Notes: generated by a model from the letters alone, not told the origin. Shown: positions 16,706 through 26,250, counted from the stretch's first letter. The stretch: DNA of 64,000 nucleotides from Mycolicibacterium mageritense (GCF_010727475.1 NZ_AP022567.1:6510001-6574000), one strand, 5' to 3'. Numbers and translations are program-made.

Positions 16706-17176
16706 ATGGCAACCGACGCGCTGATCGAACGGATCCTCGCCGACGGCGAGCCGACCGCGTCGGTGATCGACGCCCTCCACGAGTTGCTCGACGACACCAC
16801 GATCGACGCCTCGGCGGCGCCGAAGAGCGTCGCCGAGGCTGCCGATGCGGTCGGGTTGTCCACGCATACACTGCGCTACTACGAACAGCAGGGCCTGGTG
16901 CGGCCGGCCCGCAATGCGTCCGGGTACCGCGAGTACACCGCGTTCGACCTACGGCGCCTGGTCTTTCTCACCCGAATGCGGTTGTCCGGCATGACGATGC
17001 AGGATCTCAAACGGTACATCGCGCTCGTGGAGCAAGGGCCGCGCACGATCCCGGAACGCCGGCGAATCATGCTCGACCAACGTGACCGGATCAAACGACA
17101 GATCCGGGAACTCACCCTCGCGCTCGAGACCACCGAATACAAGATCCGCGTATACGACGGTCATCCTGAGGGCTGA
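16706..17176 (+). CDS. MerR-family transcriptional regulator
   Basis: A 156-residue regulator with an unusual 38-residue N-terminal extension before the winged helix-turn-helix (about 40-105: SVAEAADAVGLSTHTLRYYEQQGLVRPARN). A long dimerisation helix follows (105-150). The absence of cysteines in the effector region argues against metal sensing. Its SDR neighbour is the natural target. The start is fixed by the leaderless -10 box. Confidence 0.88.
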   Translation: MATDALIERILADGEPTASVIDALHELLDDTTIDASAAPKSVAEAADAVGLSTHTLRYYEQQGLVRPARNASGYREYTAFDLRRLVFLTRMRLSGMTMQDLKRYIALVEQGPRTIPERRRIMLDQRDRIKRQIRELTLALETTEYKIRVYDGHPEG

Positions 17177-17256
17177 CACCGGGCAGCGTCGCGAGTAACA
17201 GCCTCACTGCCGAAACATCACTCTGGCACAACACGATTGCCGGAACGGTCGTCCGG

Positions 17257-17976
17257 TCACGGTGTCGAGGGTTGGCGGTCCCATTGGCCCGGCGACGCGT
17301 TGGCTGGGGCCGGCAGGCCGAGGTGGTTGGCAGCAAAGTCGACGCCCTGGGTGATAAGCCCGTCGTAGGCATAGGTGTTGTGGACGGCGAAGTTCAGCCC
17401 GTCTGAGCAGACCGCGTCCTCAGGGGCACACACCTTGAGTGTCTTTGCCTCATATTCCGGGCCGATCACGATTGGGGGCTCGCCGAGGAAGTTCATCGCG
17501 CGGACGTTCGGCGGTGCGTATAGCACGACCGCTGCGACATGCTCGGCGACGTCCGGTGCCAGCGGCTTGGGCACGGTGGCGGGATCAACTCCGTCCGGCA
17601 CCGCGGCCGAAGTGGTGAAACCCATGACCGCCGCACCCTGCGAGTAGCCCCCGAGCACCATCTTGGTGTCGGGGCAGGTAGCGGCCATGGACGTGACATG
17701 GGCGCCCGCGTCACGAATACCGTCGACCCCGGTCGTCCACTGATCGGTCGCCGGATAGTTGACGGGATACACGCCCAGAGACCTGTCGCCGACGCGCTGG
17801 CGCAGCGCGTCGACGAATGCCTGGCCCGTCGGACCGACGCCCGGTGGTTCGCCGGTGCCGCGCGCGAAAACCACCTCGACGTCGGGACACGGCTGCGCCG
17901 CCACTGGTGCGGCGCCGACGGCCCACCACATCGGTATCGCAACGAACGCGGCCGCAGTCAAAGCTCCTACATGCAC
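17257..17976 (-). CDS. Cutinase-like secreted serine esterase
   Basis: A 239-residue exported esterase/lipase of the mycobacterial cutinase-like group. The signal peptide spans about 1-27 and the mature protein starts near QPCPDVEVVFARGTGE. GYSQG holds nucleophile Ser112; Asp187, between two cysteines (CAPEDAVC), and His199 complete the triad. Four cysteines can form the two usual disulfides. It probably cleaves lipid or ester substrates at the cell surface. The GTG start at 17976 has AGAGG seven bases upstream. Confidence 0.92.
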   Translation of the reverse strand: MHVGALTAAAFVAIPMWWAVGAAPVAAQPCPDVEVVFARGTGEPPGVGPTGQAFVDALRQRVGDRSLGVYPVNYPATDQWTTGVDGIRDAGAHVTSMAATCPDTKMVLGGYSQGAAVMGFTTSAAVPDGVDPATVPKPLAPDVAEHVAAVVLYAPPNVRAMNFLGEPPIVIGPEYEAKTLKVCAPEDAVCSDGLNFAVHNTYAYDGLITQGVDFAANHLGLPAPANASPGQWDRQPSTP

Positions 17977-18054
17977 GTTTCATCCTCTGCTGATTCGGAG
18001 TGATAGTCGTCCGGCCGGTCCTCATTGACGTTCGGCCACATGGTGCTTGCTTAT

Positions 18055-18486
18055 TCATTGCCGGCTGGGATGCCCCTGCACTGATACCAGCGCCTCGGTG
18101 AGCGACGCGCTGATCGGCACCACAGTGTGCAGACCGCAATGCCGCACCGCGTGTTGGACCACATCGCCTGCCACCAATGCCCAGCGCACACCGATGCGTT
18201 CGCATCGGATGTTGATCGCATCCAGTGCCGAAATGCCTGAATTGTCAATAGATTCCAGGGCTGTGACGTCCACGACCAGCCAGTCACCGCACGCGGCACA
18301 ATGGACGCGGCTGATGAAGCGGTCGGCGTTGGCAGCGTTGATTCGACCAGCGACACTGACCAGAACCCCCGTCCGGCCCCAGTGCATGGTCGCCCTGACG
18401 TCGGCGTCGCAGCGTCGTTCTCCACCCGTGCAGGGGGCTCCCGTGGCCGCGGGGACAGATCGCGGCGGAGTGGTCAAGATGGGCAT
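18055..18486 (-). CDS. STAS-domain protein (anti-sigma factor antagonist-like)
   Basis: A 143-residue protein with a STAS domain at about 38-135. VDVTALESIDNSGISALDAI contains the conserved Ser of the phosphorylation site. Partner-switching proteins of this kind bind anti-sigma factors, but no sigma or anti-sigma gene is nearby. The chosen ATG 18486 follows a GGGGT box; the frame stays open 72 codons further up without protein-like sequence. The 295 bp between this gene and the monooxygenase gene hold nothing I can assign. Confidence 0.75.
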   Translation of the reverse strand: MPILTTPPRSVPAATGAPCTGGERRCDADVRATMHWGRTGVLVSVAGRINAANADRFISRVHCAACGDWLVVDVTALESIDNSGISALDAINIRCERIGVRWALVAGDVVQHAVRHCGLHTVVPISASLTEALVSVQGHPSRQ

Positions 18487-18781
18487 CACTGACCCCAAAC
18501 GACGATTCGTGCAACTGGGCACACACAGGGAATCCGGAGCACGCCCATGAGATTTTGTGGCGACGGCTGTGGACTCAACCTTGGTGATCAAGCTACTCCG
18601 ACACCGCGACGGGGGCAACCAGTCACGATCGAGATCCCGTCGCGCTTCCGCCGCCTGATCACAATGCGCTTCCCGCCACCGAGGTGGACGATTGTCGGCC
18701 ATCCGTGGTCACGGCACGAGAGAGATTGTGCTGCAGCATATTCTGTCACAGCGACAAAGCGCAGTGGGCCCTGGTTGAACT

Positions 18782-20260
18782 TCACCTCGGGACAACTACA
18801 GCAAAGGGGGAGGCGGAACCGCCGGACGCGACGGCGCTAAAGCCAGGGGAGATGGTCGACCATTGCCCCACCGGGACGCCGTCCGGGCGCACCAGCATCG
18901 CGCCCGCGCCGCGGATGCCGATTGTCCGCGCGGTCATCGCGTCGAGGGTTTGCACCGTGACCGGCGCGCTGCGCACGCCGATCTCCTGGGCGACCCGGGC
19001 CCACGGTCCGACTCGGGGTCCGGTCATCAGCGTCCATCCGGTGCCGACGAGGTCGAGGGTTGAACGGTTTGTCGGGGATCCGGGGGTATCACCCGGCAGC
19101 CATGCGTGGGTAAGCCGCCCTCCCAGGTCGGCCTGCAGTTCCGGAAGTGTCGGCCGCCGACTGCCCTTCGAGTCGGCTGACCGCGTCACATCGTGCAGCG
19201 CCGCCATCCGCTGTTCGGTGTCGTAAGTGTCGAGGAATTCGCTTGGGGCCCAGCCTCGCAGCACCCACGCGACTTTCCAGGCTGCGTGCATGCCGCCCTG
19301 TATTGCGAGGTTCAGCCCCCTGCCGCCGCGGGGTGTCACCCGGTGCGCGGCATCGCCGATGAGGACCACGCGGCCCGACCTGAATCGGTGCGCAATCTGG
19401 GCTTGTGCATTGAAAGTGCCGACGCGCTCGACGGTGACCGGAATGTCGCGGACGCCGATACCCCCGCGGATCGCCTCCAGGAGTCTGTGCTGGTTCTCAC
19501 CCGGATGGTCCGCGTGGTCGAGGGGCAGCCCTGGTCCGTACACCCAGCGGTCGGGACGTCCGGCGGGCAGAAAGAGCCCTGGTATAGGTGCAGCCGTCGT
19601 GGAGTAGAGCCCGTACCGTGCGTCGCCGAGGATCGCCTGCAACGGCGCCCGTAGGACGACTTGCACCCCGCTGTAAGCGTTGGACTGCACGTCGGCGCCG
19701 ATGCCGACGCGGTGCCGGGCATCGCCGTGGGCGCCGTCGGCCGCGAAAACGTACTGGGTTGATACCGAACGGATTTCACCGCCGGGGTCACACAGGCTCA
19801 CCAGCAGGTCGTGCTGTCGATCAGCGAAATCGATGACCTCGGCGCCGAGGGTGAGGTCGACAGTCGGCGCAGCGCGGATATGCTGCCGGAGCACCTGCTC
19901 GACCTGGTCTTGCGCGACGACCAACGGCGCGACCGGGCTGATCATCGCGGACTGTTCCCGGGTCGGGTAACCCACTGCATGCGCGGTGCCGACGGATGCC
20001 TCGGCCAGAGTCGGGCACTCCCACAGCAGAACCTCGGCGTCATGGGATGCGACGGCGACCGCGTCGGCCAGACCCCAGCTGCGGATCAGCTCGACACTCC
20101 GCGTACTGAGCACCGTGGCGCGCGGGAGTGCCGGAGGTCCGGACCGCTTCTCCACGACCAATGTTTGGATCCCGTGCCGGGCGAGCTCGGCCGCCGCCGC
20201 GAGTCCTGCTCCGCCACCGCCGATGACGAGCACTTCGACCCGGTCCGTCGTAGCCGTCAT
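18782..20260 (-). CDS. FAD-dependent monooxygenase (aromatic hydroxylase type)
   Basis: A 492-residue class A flavoprotein monooxygenase. The N-terminal GGGGAGLAAAAELARHG binds the ADP part of FAD. RVVLIGDAAHRVTPRGGRGLNLAIQ (about 297-320) is the second FAD motif, and a thioredoxin-like C-terminal extension is suggested by the length. Such enzymes hydroxylate phenolic or polyketide rings using NAD(P)H and O2. Its start overlaps the end of the SnoaL-like gene by 4 bp (ATGA), so the two are translationally coupled. The substrate is unknown. Confidence 0.9.
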   Translation of the reverse strand: MTATTDRVEVLVIGGGGAGLAAAAELARHGIQTLVVEKRSGPPALPRATVLSTRSVELIRSWGLADAVAVASHDAEVLLWECPTLAEASVGTAHAVGYPTREQSAMISPVAPLVVAQDQVEQVLRQHIRAAPTVDLTLGAEVIDFADRQHDLLVSLCDPGGEIRSVSTQYVFAADGAHGDARHRVGIGADVQSNAYSGVQVVLRAPLQAILGDARYGLYSTTAAPIPGLFLPAGRPDRWVYGPGLPLDHADHPGENQHRLLEAIRGGIGVRDIPVTVERVGTFNAQAQIAHRFRSGRVVLIGDAAHRVTPRGGRGLNLAIQGGMHAAWKVAWVLRGWAPSEFLDTYDTEQRMAALHDVTRSADSKGSRRPTLPELQADLGGRLTHAWLPGDTPGSPTNRSTLDLVGTGWTLMTGPRVGPWARVAQEIGVRSAPVTVQTLDAMTARTIGIRGAGAMLVRPDGVPVGQWSTISPGFSAVASGGSASPFAVVVPR

Positions 20261-20802
20261 TGCAGTGCCACGGCTGCGCGGTGCGATCGACGGGCCCGTC
20301 GCGTCGCGATCGCCATCCGGATCAGGTACGCAGGCGACGGTGGAAGCCAGCCGAGTTGGTGGGCCTGGCCAAGGTCGTCACGGTTGGCCCAATGCTCAAC
20401 GATCAGACCGTCGGTAAAGCGGAACCAGTGGGTCTGGGTGACCGAGAAGCGCCGACCCGTAGACGGAAACGCCTGTGCCGGTCTGCCCTCGGAGTCGTAG
20501 GTGATGAAGGGACCGGTGTGGCGGCCGGACATCGACGTGTGGAGGACGACGAGGTCTTCGCTCGCGGCGGAGTCGTGCACCATCCAGGCCAGCTCACTGT
20601 AGGCCGAGCGCAGCCACACCGCAGTCGACAAGAACGCCAGGGGGCCGCGGCCTCGGCAGGCCAGGGGTTCGTCCGCTGCCTGCCGATTCTGCGCCTGCGG
20701 GTGCACAACGGCAACGAAGTCACCCAGGTCGCCGTCTGCCATCGCCTCTATCGATCGGATGGCGACCGCGGTCAGGTTGGGCGAATCGTCCAGGGAATCC
20801 AT
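20257..20802 (-). CDS. SnoaL/NTF2-like protein
   Basis: A 181-residue soluble protein with an NTF2-like fold pattern: ADGDLGDFVAVVHPQAQNR near the N-terminus and a HWFRFTDGLIVEHWANRDDLG core typical of SnoaL-like ester cyclases. It is the first gene of a two-gene operon with the FAD monooxygenase and may act on the same substrate. ATG 20802 has AAGGAA upstream. The Arg-rich C-terminal tail is unusual for the family. It is divergent from a TetR gene across a large dyad. Confidence 0.8.
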   Translation of the reverse strand: MDSLDDSPNLTAVAIRSIEAMADGDLGDFVAVVHPQAQNRQAADEPLACRGRGPLAFLSTAVWLRSAYSELAWMVHDSAASEDLVVLHTSMSGRHTGPFITYDSEGRPAQAFPSTGRRFSVTQTHWFRFTDGLIVEHWANRDDLGQAHQLGWLPPSPAYLIRMAIATRRARRSHRAAVALQ

Positions 20803-20820
20803 CGTTCCTTATTTTCAAGC

Positions 20821-20869
20821 GACAGGATGTCGTGTGAAACTACTATGAGGTTTGGCACTACAGCCTGTC
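20821..20869. promoter_or_regulatory. Operator-like dyad between divergent SnoaL and TetR genes
   Basis: The arms are GACAGGATGTCGTGTGAAAC (20821-20840) and the near-complement at 20850-20869, matching at 16 of 20 positions around a 9-bp centre. TACTAT (20841-20846, plus) and TAGTTT (20837-20842, minus) are possible -10 boxes inside it, one for each direction. This is the expected position for the TetR regulator to repress both its own gene and the monooxygenase operon; the binding is inferred. Confidence 0.55.
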
Positions 20870-20880
20870 AACCCAAATGA

Positions 20881-21534
20881 GTGATGATGGAACCCGTGGC
20901 AACCCGAAAGTATGAGCAGCGCCTGCGCGCCGAAACCGCCGACGAAACGCGCCGACGCGTCCTCGCGGCCGTGCATGACCACCTGACCGAGGATCCCACC
21001 CGGCAGCTGAGCTTGGACAAGGTGGCCCGGAACGCCGGCGTCGCGCGGTCCACGATCTACGGATCATTCGGCTCCAAGGCAGGGCTGCTTGACGCCTTCG
21101 CAGAGGATCTGTGGGCGCGCAGCGGCCTGGCCGCGCTGACCGAAGCGGTGGCACATTCCGACGTACGCGAACACGTCCGCGGCGGGATCGTGGCCGCAAC
21201 TCGCATGTTCGCGGCCGAACGGGACGTGTATCGCGCCCTGTTCTCCATGGCGAAACTCGATCCAGGCTCAGTCGGCGCGGCGGTTGACCGGATGCAGCGC
21301 GACCGGCGCGGCGGCACGGCGCACCTGGCACAGCGTCTCGCCGACGCGGATCTACTGCGAGACGGCATATCCGTCGAAGAAGCCGCCCACATCTTGTGGA
21401 TCCTCACCAGCTTCGAGAGCTTCGACACGCTAGCCACCGACCGCGGGCTCGCTCCCGATGAGATTGCCGCACTACTGAATCGCACCGTTGAATGGGCGCT
21501 GTACAACACGTCCACAGTCGAGCGTCAGAGCTAA
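20881..21534 (+). CDS. TetR-family transcriptional regulator
   Basis: A 217-residue regulator. The N-terminal helix-turn-helix (about 40-65) reads LSLDKVARNAGVARSTIYGSFGSKAGLLDAF. The C-terminal half is a helical ligand/dimer domain. Starts at GTG 20881, ATG 20884 and ATG 20887 are clustered; the choice changes only two residues. It probably represses the divergent SnoaL/monooxygenase operon through the dyad at 20821-20869. It is the last clearly chromosomal-looking gene before the accessory region. Confidence 0.9.
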   Translation: MMMEPVATRKYEQRLRAETADETRRRVLAAVHDHLTEDPTRQLSLDKVARNAGVARSTIYGSFGSKAGLLDAFAEDLWARSGLAALTEAVAHSDVREHVRGGIVAATRMFAAERDVYRALFSMAKLDPGSVGAAVDRMQRDRRGGTAHLAQRLADADLLRDGISVEEAAHILWILTSFESFDTLATDRGLAPDEIAALLNRTVEWALYNTSTVERQS

Positions 21535-22429
21535 CCCGAAGGCCTACCCTATGGATAGGCGGTTGCCAACAGCCTAGGGGAGCGCACAGGAAAGGTGGGG
21601 CGGCGAAATCAAAGCTCAACTGCCGCACTACAATACGTCACAGTGACAAATGTGTTCAACGCAATGCCGCAGCAGTACGGGTGCGGATCGGCCGAATCGC
21701 ATCAACGAAACATGGGGGATGACTGTCGGGCGACTCAACCCGTGACACAAGCGAGTCCGGCCCTGGGTAGCCCGAGTATCGAGCTCGGCAGATGGAAGTG
21801 ACGTGACCGGGTCAGAATCATCGCGCCGTCGAACCACCAAAGACCCTGCAACGCAGGGATATTCCCGCACTCACTGCCCTCCACCAAATCGTCACTGTGA
21901 CGTATATGGAGCCGCCGGCGGGTCGAGCGAGCACCGCTAGCCGAGCGCACGGCTCGCAGCAACAGGCCAGCAGTCAGAGTTATACGGCCGACCCACGGAC
22001 ATTCGACCGATGCTTGCGGCGGCATCAAAGCCGTTTCTGCGTCGCAGGGGCCGGTGCCCGAGTACCGGGTCAATCGACTGGAGGGGTGACAAACGGTTCG
22101 CAGCAGCGATTGACGCGACTTTGCCTGCGGGCAGGCGGGATTAAATGTCCGATCCGGAAATATCTGAGAGTGCGGGGGAACGCTGACCGGCGCACTCTCA
22201 ACAGGTTGTGGACGGCATCAGGCCAGGAAATCCACGACAACGTGAGAGTGCCGGATGAAATCCAGGAAAACTTGAGAGTGCCAGGGCGGCGGTTCGTCCG
22301 GTCGATCCAGTACGGGCACGGGTTGATCTTCCGGTTCTGCGGTGCCTCTTGTATCGGGCCAGTCTGCGGCCGGAAGGCTTCCTAAAGCCGGTGTGGTGCG
22401 AACGGCTGCACTCACGGTCTCTTTCCGGT
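21535..22429. other. Gene-poor stretch at the edge of the accessory region
   Basis: No credible gene is seen in these 895 bp. The second half contains several GAGAGTGC motifs in both orientations (from 22164, with an inverted copy near 22191) and two tandem 26-bp units. They look like transposon-end debris and mark the change from chromosomal genes to mobile DNA. Confidence 0.6.
22227..22282 (+). repeat. Two tandem 26-bp repeats ending in TGAGAGTGCC
   Basis: Units at 22227-22252 and 22257-22282 share the pattern GAAATCCA-N-GA-N-AAC-N-TGAGAGTGCC (three differences), spaced 30 bp. A diverged copy lies at 33190-33215 preceded by the same TGAGAGTGCC. Tandem subterminal repeats like this are typical transposase-binding sites at the ends of IS21- or Tn7-like elements. 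No matching transposase gene could be assigned to them. Confidence 0.55.
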
Positions 22430-22864
22430 TCAGTCGCTCATGCGTGGTGGGAGCGGTGAGTCGGCGAGGCATGTGGTGACGACCTCGAATGCGCTGTCGT
22501 GATAGTCCAATTCCGCTTTGATTGGATAGATCAGGCGAAGGGTTCGCCTATCGGATGTGCTTGTTGGGTCGCTGGGGATCGTGACGCCGAGGCGGTTGTT
22601 CGGGTCGTGCACGTCGATCAGCCCGAACTCCTTGAGTTCGTGCACCGAGGTGTAGGCCTCGGGCCGTATTCCGTAGTGGCCCCATTTCGTCTTGTCGGCA
22701 ATGCCGATTCCAATTCCGTCGTCGGGAGGCCGAGGGATGTCGCCGAATCTCTTGGTGGCGTCGATGATGATCAGGAGGGTCGCCAGCTCCTCGGCGGTGA
22801 GCACGAGGTGCCAGCCCGCGCGGAAGAAGCCCGCGGGGATGCTGATGACGTCGGCGGCGCCTTC
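22430..22864 (-). pseudogene. 3' part of an interrupted gene of unknown function
   Basis: This is the C-terminal 144 codons of a 354-codon gene whose first 210 codons lie at 26246-26875. It reads on in frame when the inserted element and one CCCGG duplication are removed (…RVPG joined to EGAADVISIP…). The segment contains helices (LTAEELATLLIIID) and a possible second winged-helix region (TSVHELKEFGLIDVHDPNNRL). I do not recognise the family; a DNA-binding or plasmid replication-type role is only a guess from the winged-helix look. Confidence 0.75.
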
Positions 22865-22896
22865 CCCGGGTGTTGACCGTCTCTCAGCATGACGAC
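22865..22896 (+). repeat. Left target duplication (CCCGG) and left terminal repeat of the insertion element
   Basis: CCCGG at 22865-22869 is repeated at 26246-26250. The element begins GTGTTGACCGTC, and its first 27 bases match the inverted right end (26219-26245) at 21 positions. The same start sequence recurs at 60977. Confidence 0.85.
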
Positions 22897-23068
22897 CACG
22901 GGGTAGTTATTCGTCATTGAGGTTGCTGATGTGAGGCGCCGGATTCTCGTGCGGTTGCTGGTGTTGGTGTGCACCGTCAGGGTGAGGACGTACTGATGGG
23001 TCGCGCGGCACCCCGCTGAAGTCTTGGCGGGCTCGCAGGGTGCCGCGCTGTAGTGCACGGAGGCACTC

Positions 23069-23653
23069 GTGGTGACGGTAGAGGCTGATCTGGTTTCCGT
23101 CGAGTCCCGGCTGGCTGCCGGCGAGATCGGGTGCCCGTCCTGCGCCGACGGTGTGCTGGGCGGCTGGGGATTTGCCCGGCCCCGCCGCATCCGCGGCGTA
23201 GCTGGCGCGGTGCGTCCGCGACGGGGGCGTTGCCGGTCGTGTCTGGTGACGCATGTGCTGCTGCCGGTGATGATGTTTGCGCGTAGAGGGTATGGCGCAC
23301 AGACGATTTGGAATGCGTTGGTGCAGCGAGCCGACGGCTTTGGGCATCGCCGAATCGCGGAGAATCTGAGGGTGCCAGCGACCACGGTGCGCGGATGGCT
23401 GCGCCGGGTGGCCGGGCGTGTGGAGTCAGTGCGGGCGTGGTTCATCCAGGTCGCGATGCGCACCGGAATAGACGTGCCGGTCCCGCAGGTCGGCTGCGGC
23501 TGGCGTGATCTGGTGGCCGCGATAATCACCGCCGCTGCGGCGATCGGTCAGAGGTTCGGCCCGGCGGGGGTGCTGGGCGTGGTGACGCCGCACCTGGTGA
23601 TGGTGGCGGTCAGCGGCGGGCGGCTGCTGGCGCCGGACTGGTCACCGGCATGA
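23069..23653 (+). CDS. DUF6431-like zinc-ribbon/HTH protein of the insertion element
   Basis: A 194-residue accessory protein. Two CxxC pairs (GCPSC and RCRSC, about residues 22-53) suggest a zinc ribbon. RRIAENLRVPATTVRGWLRR (about 93-112) is a helix-turn-helix. The C-terminal part is hydrophobic. It resembles the DUF6431 group often found next to this transposase/ATPase pair; a role in end recognition or regulation is inferred. GTG 23069 is chosen; GTG 23072 is equivalent. Copy B has three extra bases and one extra G in this gene. Confidence 0.65.
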   Translation: MVTVEADLVSVESRLAAGEIGCPSCADGVLGGWGFARPRRIRGVAGAVRPRRGRCRSCLVTHVLLPVMMFARRGYGAQTIWNALVQRADGFGHRRIAENLRVPATTVRGWLRRVAGRVESVRAWFIQVAMRTGIDVPVPQVGCGWRDLVAAIITAAAAIGQRFGPAGVLGVVTPHLVMVAVSGGRLLAPDWSPA

Positions 23654-23776
23654 CGCGGGGTGCACGCAACACCAGTTGCCCCTGACGCGACGCGCCGTGA
23701 TCGGTGATCCTCGCCAAGGAACCTGCCCGGCAACGGTTTCGGGCAGGGCCGCCGAGCATGCGAGGAGGACACTGCG

Positions 23777-25269
23777 GTGTCATTGGAAGAGCACAAGCGT
23801 CGGGAGCGGGCCCACGCGATCGGGTTGTTCCGCTATCAGTTGATCTGCCCTGCACTGGAGGCGGGGTTGTCGACCAAGCAGCGCGGCAGACTGGTCCGCG
23901 AGATCGCCGAGCGCCGCCATATCGACCCGTTCGGCAGTCAGGTGCAGGTGGCGCGGGCGACCTTGGATCGCTGGATCCGCCGTTACCGGGCTGGCGGCTT
24001 CGAGGCACTGGTCCCTGAGCCGCGGCGGTTGGCCACCCGCACCGATGAGCAGGTGTTGGAGCTGGCCGCCTCGCTGAAACGGGAGAACCCGGCCCGCACC
24101 GCCGCCCAGGTGGCCCGGATCCTGCGCACCGCGACCGGGTGGGCACCCTCGGAATCGACCCTGCTGCGCCACTTCCACCGCAGCGAACTGATGGGCCCGG
24201 CCACCGGCGCGGCAGGTGAGGTGTTCGGCCGGTTCGAAGCCCCCGACCCGAATGAACTGTGGGTCGGCGATGCCCTGCACGGCCCGCGGGTCGGGGACCG
24301 CAAAACCTACCTGTTCGCGTTCCTCGACGACCACTCTCGGCTGGTGGTCGGGCACCGCTTCGGGTTCGCCGAAGACACCGTGCGCCTGGCGGCGGCGTTG
24401 AAACCGGCGTTGGCCGCCCGCGGAGTTCCCGCCTCGATCTATGTCGACAACGGGTCCGCGTTCGTGGATGCGTGGTTGCTGCGGGCGTGCGCGAAACTCG
24501 GTATCCGGCTGGTGCATTCCGCGCCCGGTCGCCCGCAGGGCCGCGGCAAGATCGAACGGTTCTTCCGCACCGTGCGTGAACAGTTCCTCGTCGAGGTCAC
24601 CGACACCAGCAGCGAGGACCTCGCCGCGGCCGGGTGGATCACCGCGGGGCGTTGTTGGAGCTCAACCGGCTGTTCATGGCCTGGGTCGAGACCGAATACC
24701 ACCGCCGCACCCACTCCGAGACCGAAGCGCCGCCGCTGGCTCGGTGGGAGGACGGCTGGGATCGGCTCGGCGGGCTGCCGGCGTTGCCGACTGCTGCGGA
24801 TTTGACTGAGGCGTTCTTGTGGTCGGAGTTCCGCACGGTGACCAAAACCGCCACGGTCTCGCTGCACTCCAACACCTACCGGGTCGACCCGGCCCTGGCC
24901 GGGCGCCGGGTGGAGTTGGTGTTCTCCCCGTTCGATCTGGAAACGATCGAGGTCCGCTACCGGGATCAGAGTTTCGGCGCCGCGATCGCTCACACCATCA
25001 CCCGCCATGCCCATCCGAAAGCCCGGCCCGAGACCGTTGACTCAGGACCTGCGCCGGCGGTGACGGGGATCGACTATCTGGCGTTGACTGCCGCTGCCCA
25101 TCATGAGCAGCTGCGCCAGGATGAACGTATCGGCTATCACGCCCTCTACGGCCCTCGCACTGACCGCACTATCGACGCCCCTGGCGACCATGCTCAGATT
25201 CCTGGCCAGCTCTCCATCACCGACCTCGACCCCGGCAACGCTGCTCATGAAGATGGGGTGTCGGCATGA
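23777..25269 (+). pseudogene. DDE transposase of the insertion element, frameshifted (copy A)
   Basis: A Mu/IS481-type transposase of about 497 codons when read through one frameshift. N-terminal helix-turn-helix regions (LDRWIRRYRAGGFEALVPEPRR) are followed by the DDE core: WVGDALHGP, IYVDNGS and KIERFFRT supply the two Asp and the Glu. A Mu-type beta-barrel C-terminal segment follows. Near 24635 a run of G is one base shorter than in copy B, breaking the frame; the rest continues from about 24640 to 25269. ATG at 25266 of the ATPase gene overlaps its stop (ATGA). The break may be real or a sequencing error. Confidence 0.8.
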
Positions 25270-26081
25270 GTATTGAACGGCTGCAATCGCATTGGGGTTT
25301 CTCCCGGATGCCGTTCGGGCGGAATCTAGCTCCGTCGATGCTGCACCGCCACCCCGGCCACAGCGAAGCGATCGCCCGCATCGGCTGGTGTGTCAATCAG
25401 TGCGCGATCGGGGTCATCACCGGTGAAGTCGGCGCCGGCAAAACCGTGGCCATCCGCGCCGCCGCGACCGCCCTGGACCCCGCCCGGCACGTCATCATCT
25501 ACCTGGCCAACCCCACCATCGGAGTCCGCGGCATGCTCACCCACATCGTGGCCGCCCTCGGACACACCCCGGTCTTTCACACCGCCCGCCTCGCACCCCA
25601 GGCCGCGGACGCCCTGGCCGCTGAACACGCCGAACGCGGCCGCAACCCCGTGCTCGTCGTCGATGAAGCCCATCTGCTCGACAACCATCAGCTCGAAGCG
25701 ATCCGATTGTTGACCAATCACGACATGGACTCCGGGTCACCGTTCGCCGTCGTGCTGGTCGGCCAACCCACCCTGCGGCACCGGCTACGCCTCGGTGTCC
25801 TTGCCGCGTTGGATCAGCGCATCGCCGTGCGCTACACCCTGCCCGGCATGAGTCCAGCTGACACCGCCGACTACATCAGCCATCACACCAAGATCGCCGG
25901 CCGCTCCGACACCCTGTTCGCCGAGGATGCCGTCACCCTGATTCACAACGCCTCACGCGGACACCCACGAGCGGTCAACAACCTCGCCTTGCACGCGCTG
26001 ACTGCCGCGTTCGCTGCCGGTCATTCCATCGTCGGGGAGAAAGCTGCCCGCATCGCCATCAGCGAAACAGCCTCAGACTGA
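25266..26081 (+). CDS. ExeA/TniB-type AAA ATPase of the insertion element
   Basis: A 271-residue AAA+ ATPase. Walker A GEVGAGKT (about 53-60), Walker B VLVVDEAHLL and an arginine-containing C-terminal lid (SRGHPRAVNNLA) fit the ExeA/TniB/IstB-like group. These proteins choose target DNA and activate the partner transposase. It is translationally coupled to the transposase (ATGA overlap). This copy appears intact; the corresponding gene of copy B carries a 2-base deletion. Confidence 0.88.
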   Translation: MSIERLQSHWGFSRMPFGRNLAPSMLHRHPGHSEAIARIGWCVNQCAIGVITGEVGAGKTVAIRAAATALDPARHVIIYLANPTIGVRGMLTHIVAALGHTPVFHTARLAPQAADALAAEHAERGRNPVLVVDEAHLLDNHQLEAIRLLTNHDMDSGSPFAVVLVGQPTLRHRLRLGVLAALDQRIAVRYTLPGMSPADTADYISHHTKIAGRSDTLFAEDAVTLIHNASRGHPRAVNNLALHALTAAFAAGHSIVGEKAARIAISETASD

Positions 26082-26149
26082 ACCAGACTCCCACCACCGA
26101 GACCACCACTGCATCACCGCGGCGACGATCCCGTCACCGAGACCACCAC

Positions 26150-26177
26150 AGCCCCGCTCAAAACACCGAGCGGGGCT
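26150..26177 (+). terminator. Hairpin terminator after the element's ATPase gene
   Basis: AGCCCCGCTC (26150-26159) and its perfect complement (26168-26177) form a 10-bp stem with an 8-nt loop, followed by GTTCTC. It lies 69 bp after the ATPase stop, inside the element. Confidence 0.6.
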
Positions 26178-26218
26178 GTTCTCATCGATCCGTCATCATC
26201 ACCACCGATGACGACAAC

Positions 26219-26250
26219 ATCGTCACGCTCAATGACGGGCAACACCCCGG
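26219..26250 (-). repeat. Right terminal repeat and right target duplication (CCCGG)
   Basis: 26219-26245 is the right end. Read on the minus strand it begins GTGTTGCCCGTC, mirroring the left end GTGTTGACCGTC. CCCGG at 26246-26250 repeats the five bases before the left end. Confidence 0.85.

Larger units (their letters stand above)
22870..26245 (+). mobile_element. Insertion element with Mu/Tn7-type transposase and ExeA/TniB-type ATPase, copy A (complete)
   Basis: A 3,376-bp element with terminal inverted repeats, a 5-bp target duplication and three genes in order: a zinc-ribbon/DUF6431-like protein, a DDE transposase and an AAA ATPase. A 5-bp duplication and a transposase-plus-ATPase pair are features of the Mu/Tn7/Tn5053 group. 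It interrupts a 354-codon gene. A second copy in the same orientation starts at 60977. The transposase gene of this copy contains a frameshift relative to copy B. Confidence 0.9.

Noticed and set aside
18487..18781. Short frames between the STAS and monooxygenase genes
   Set aside because: Low-complexity, Arg/Pro/Thr-rich and without ribosome binding sites; treated as non-coding.
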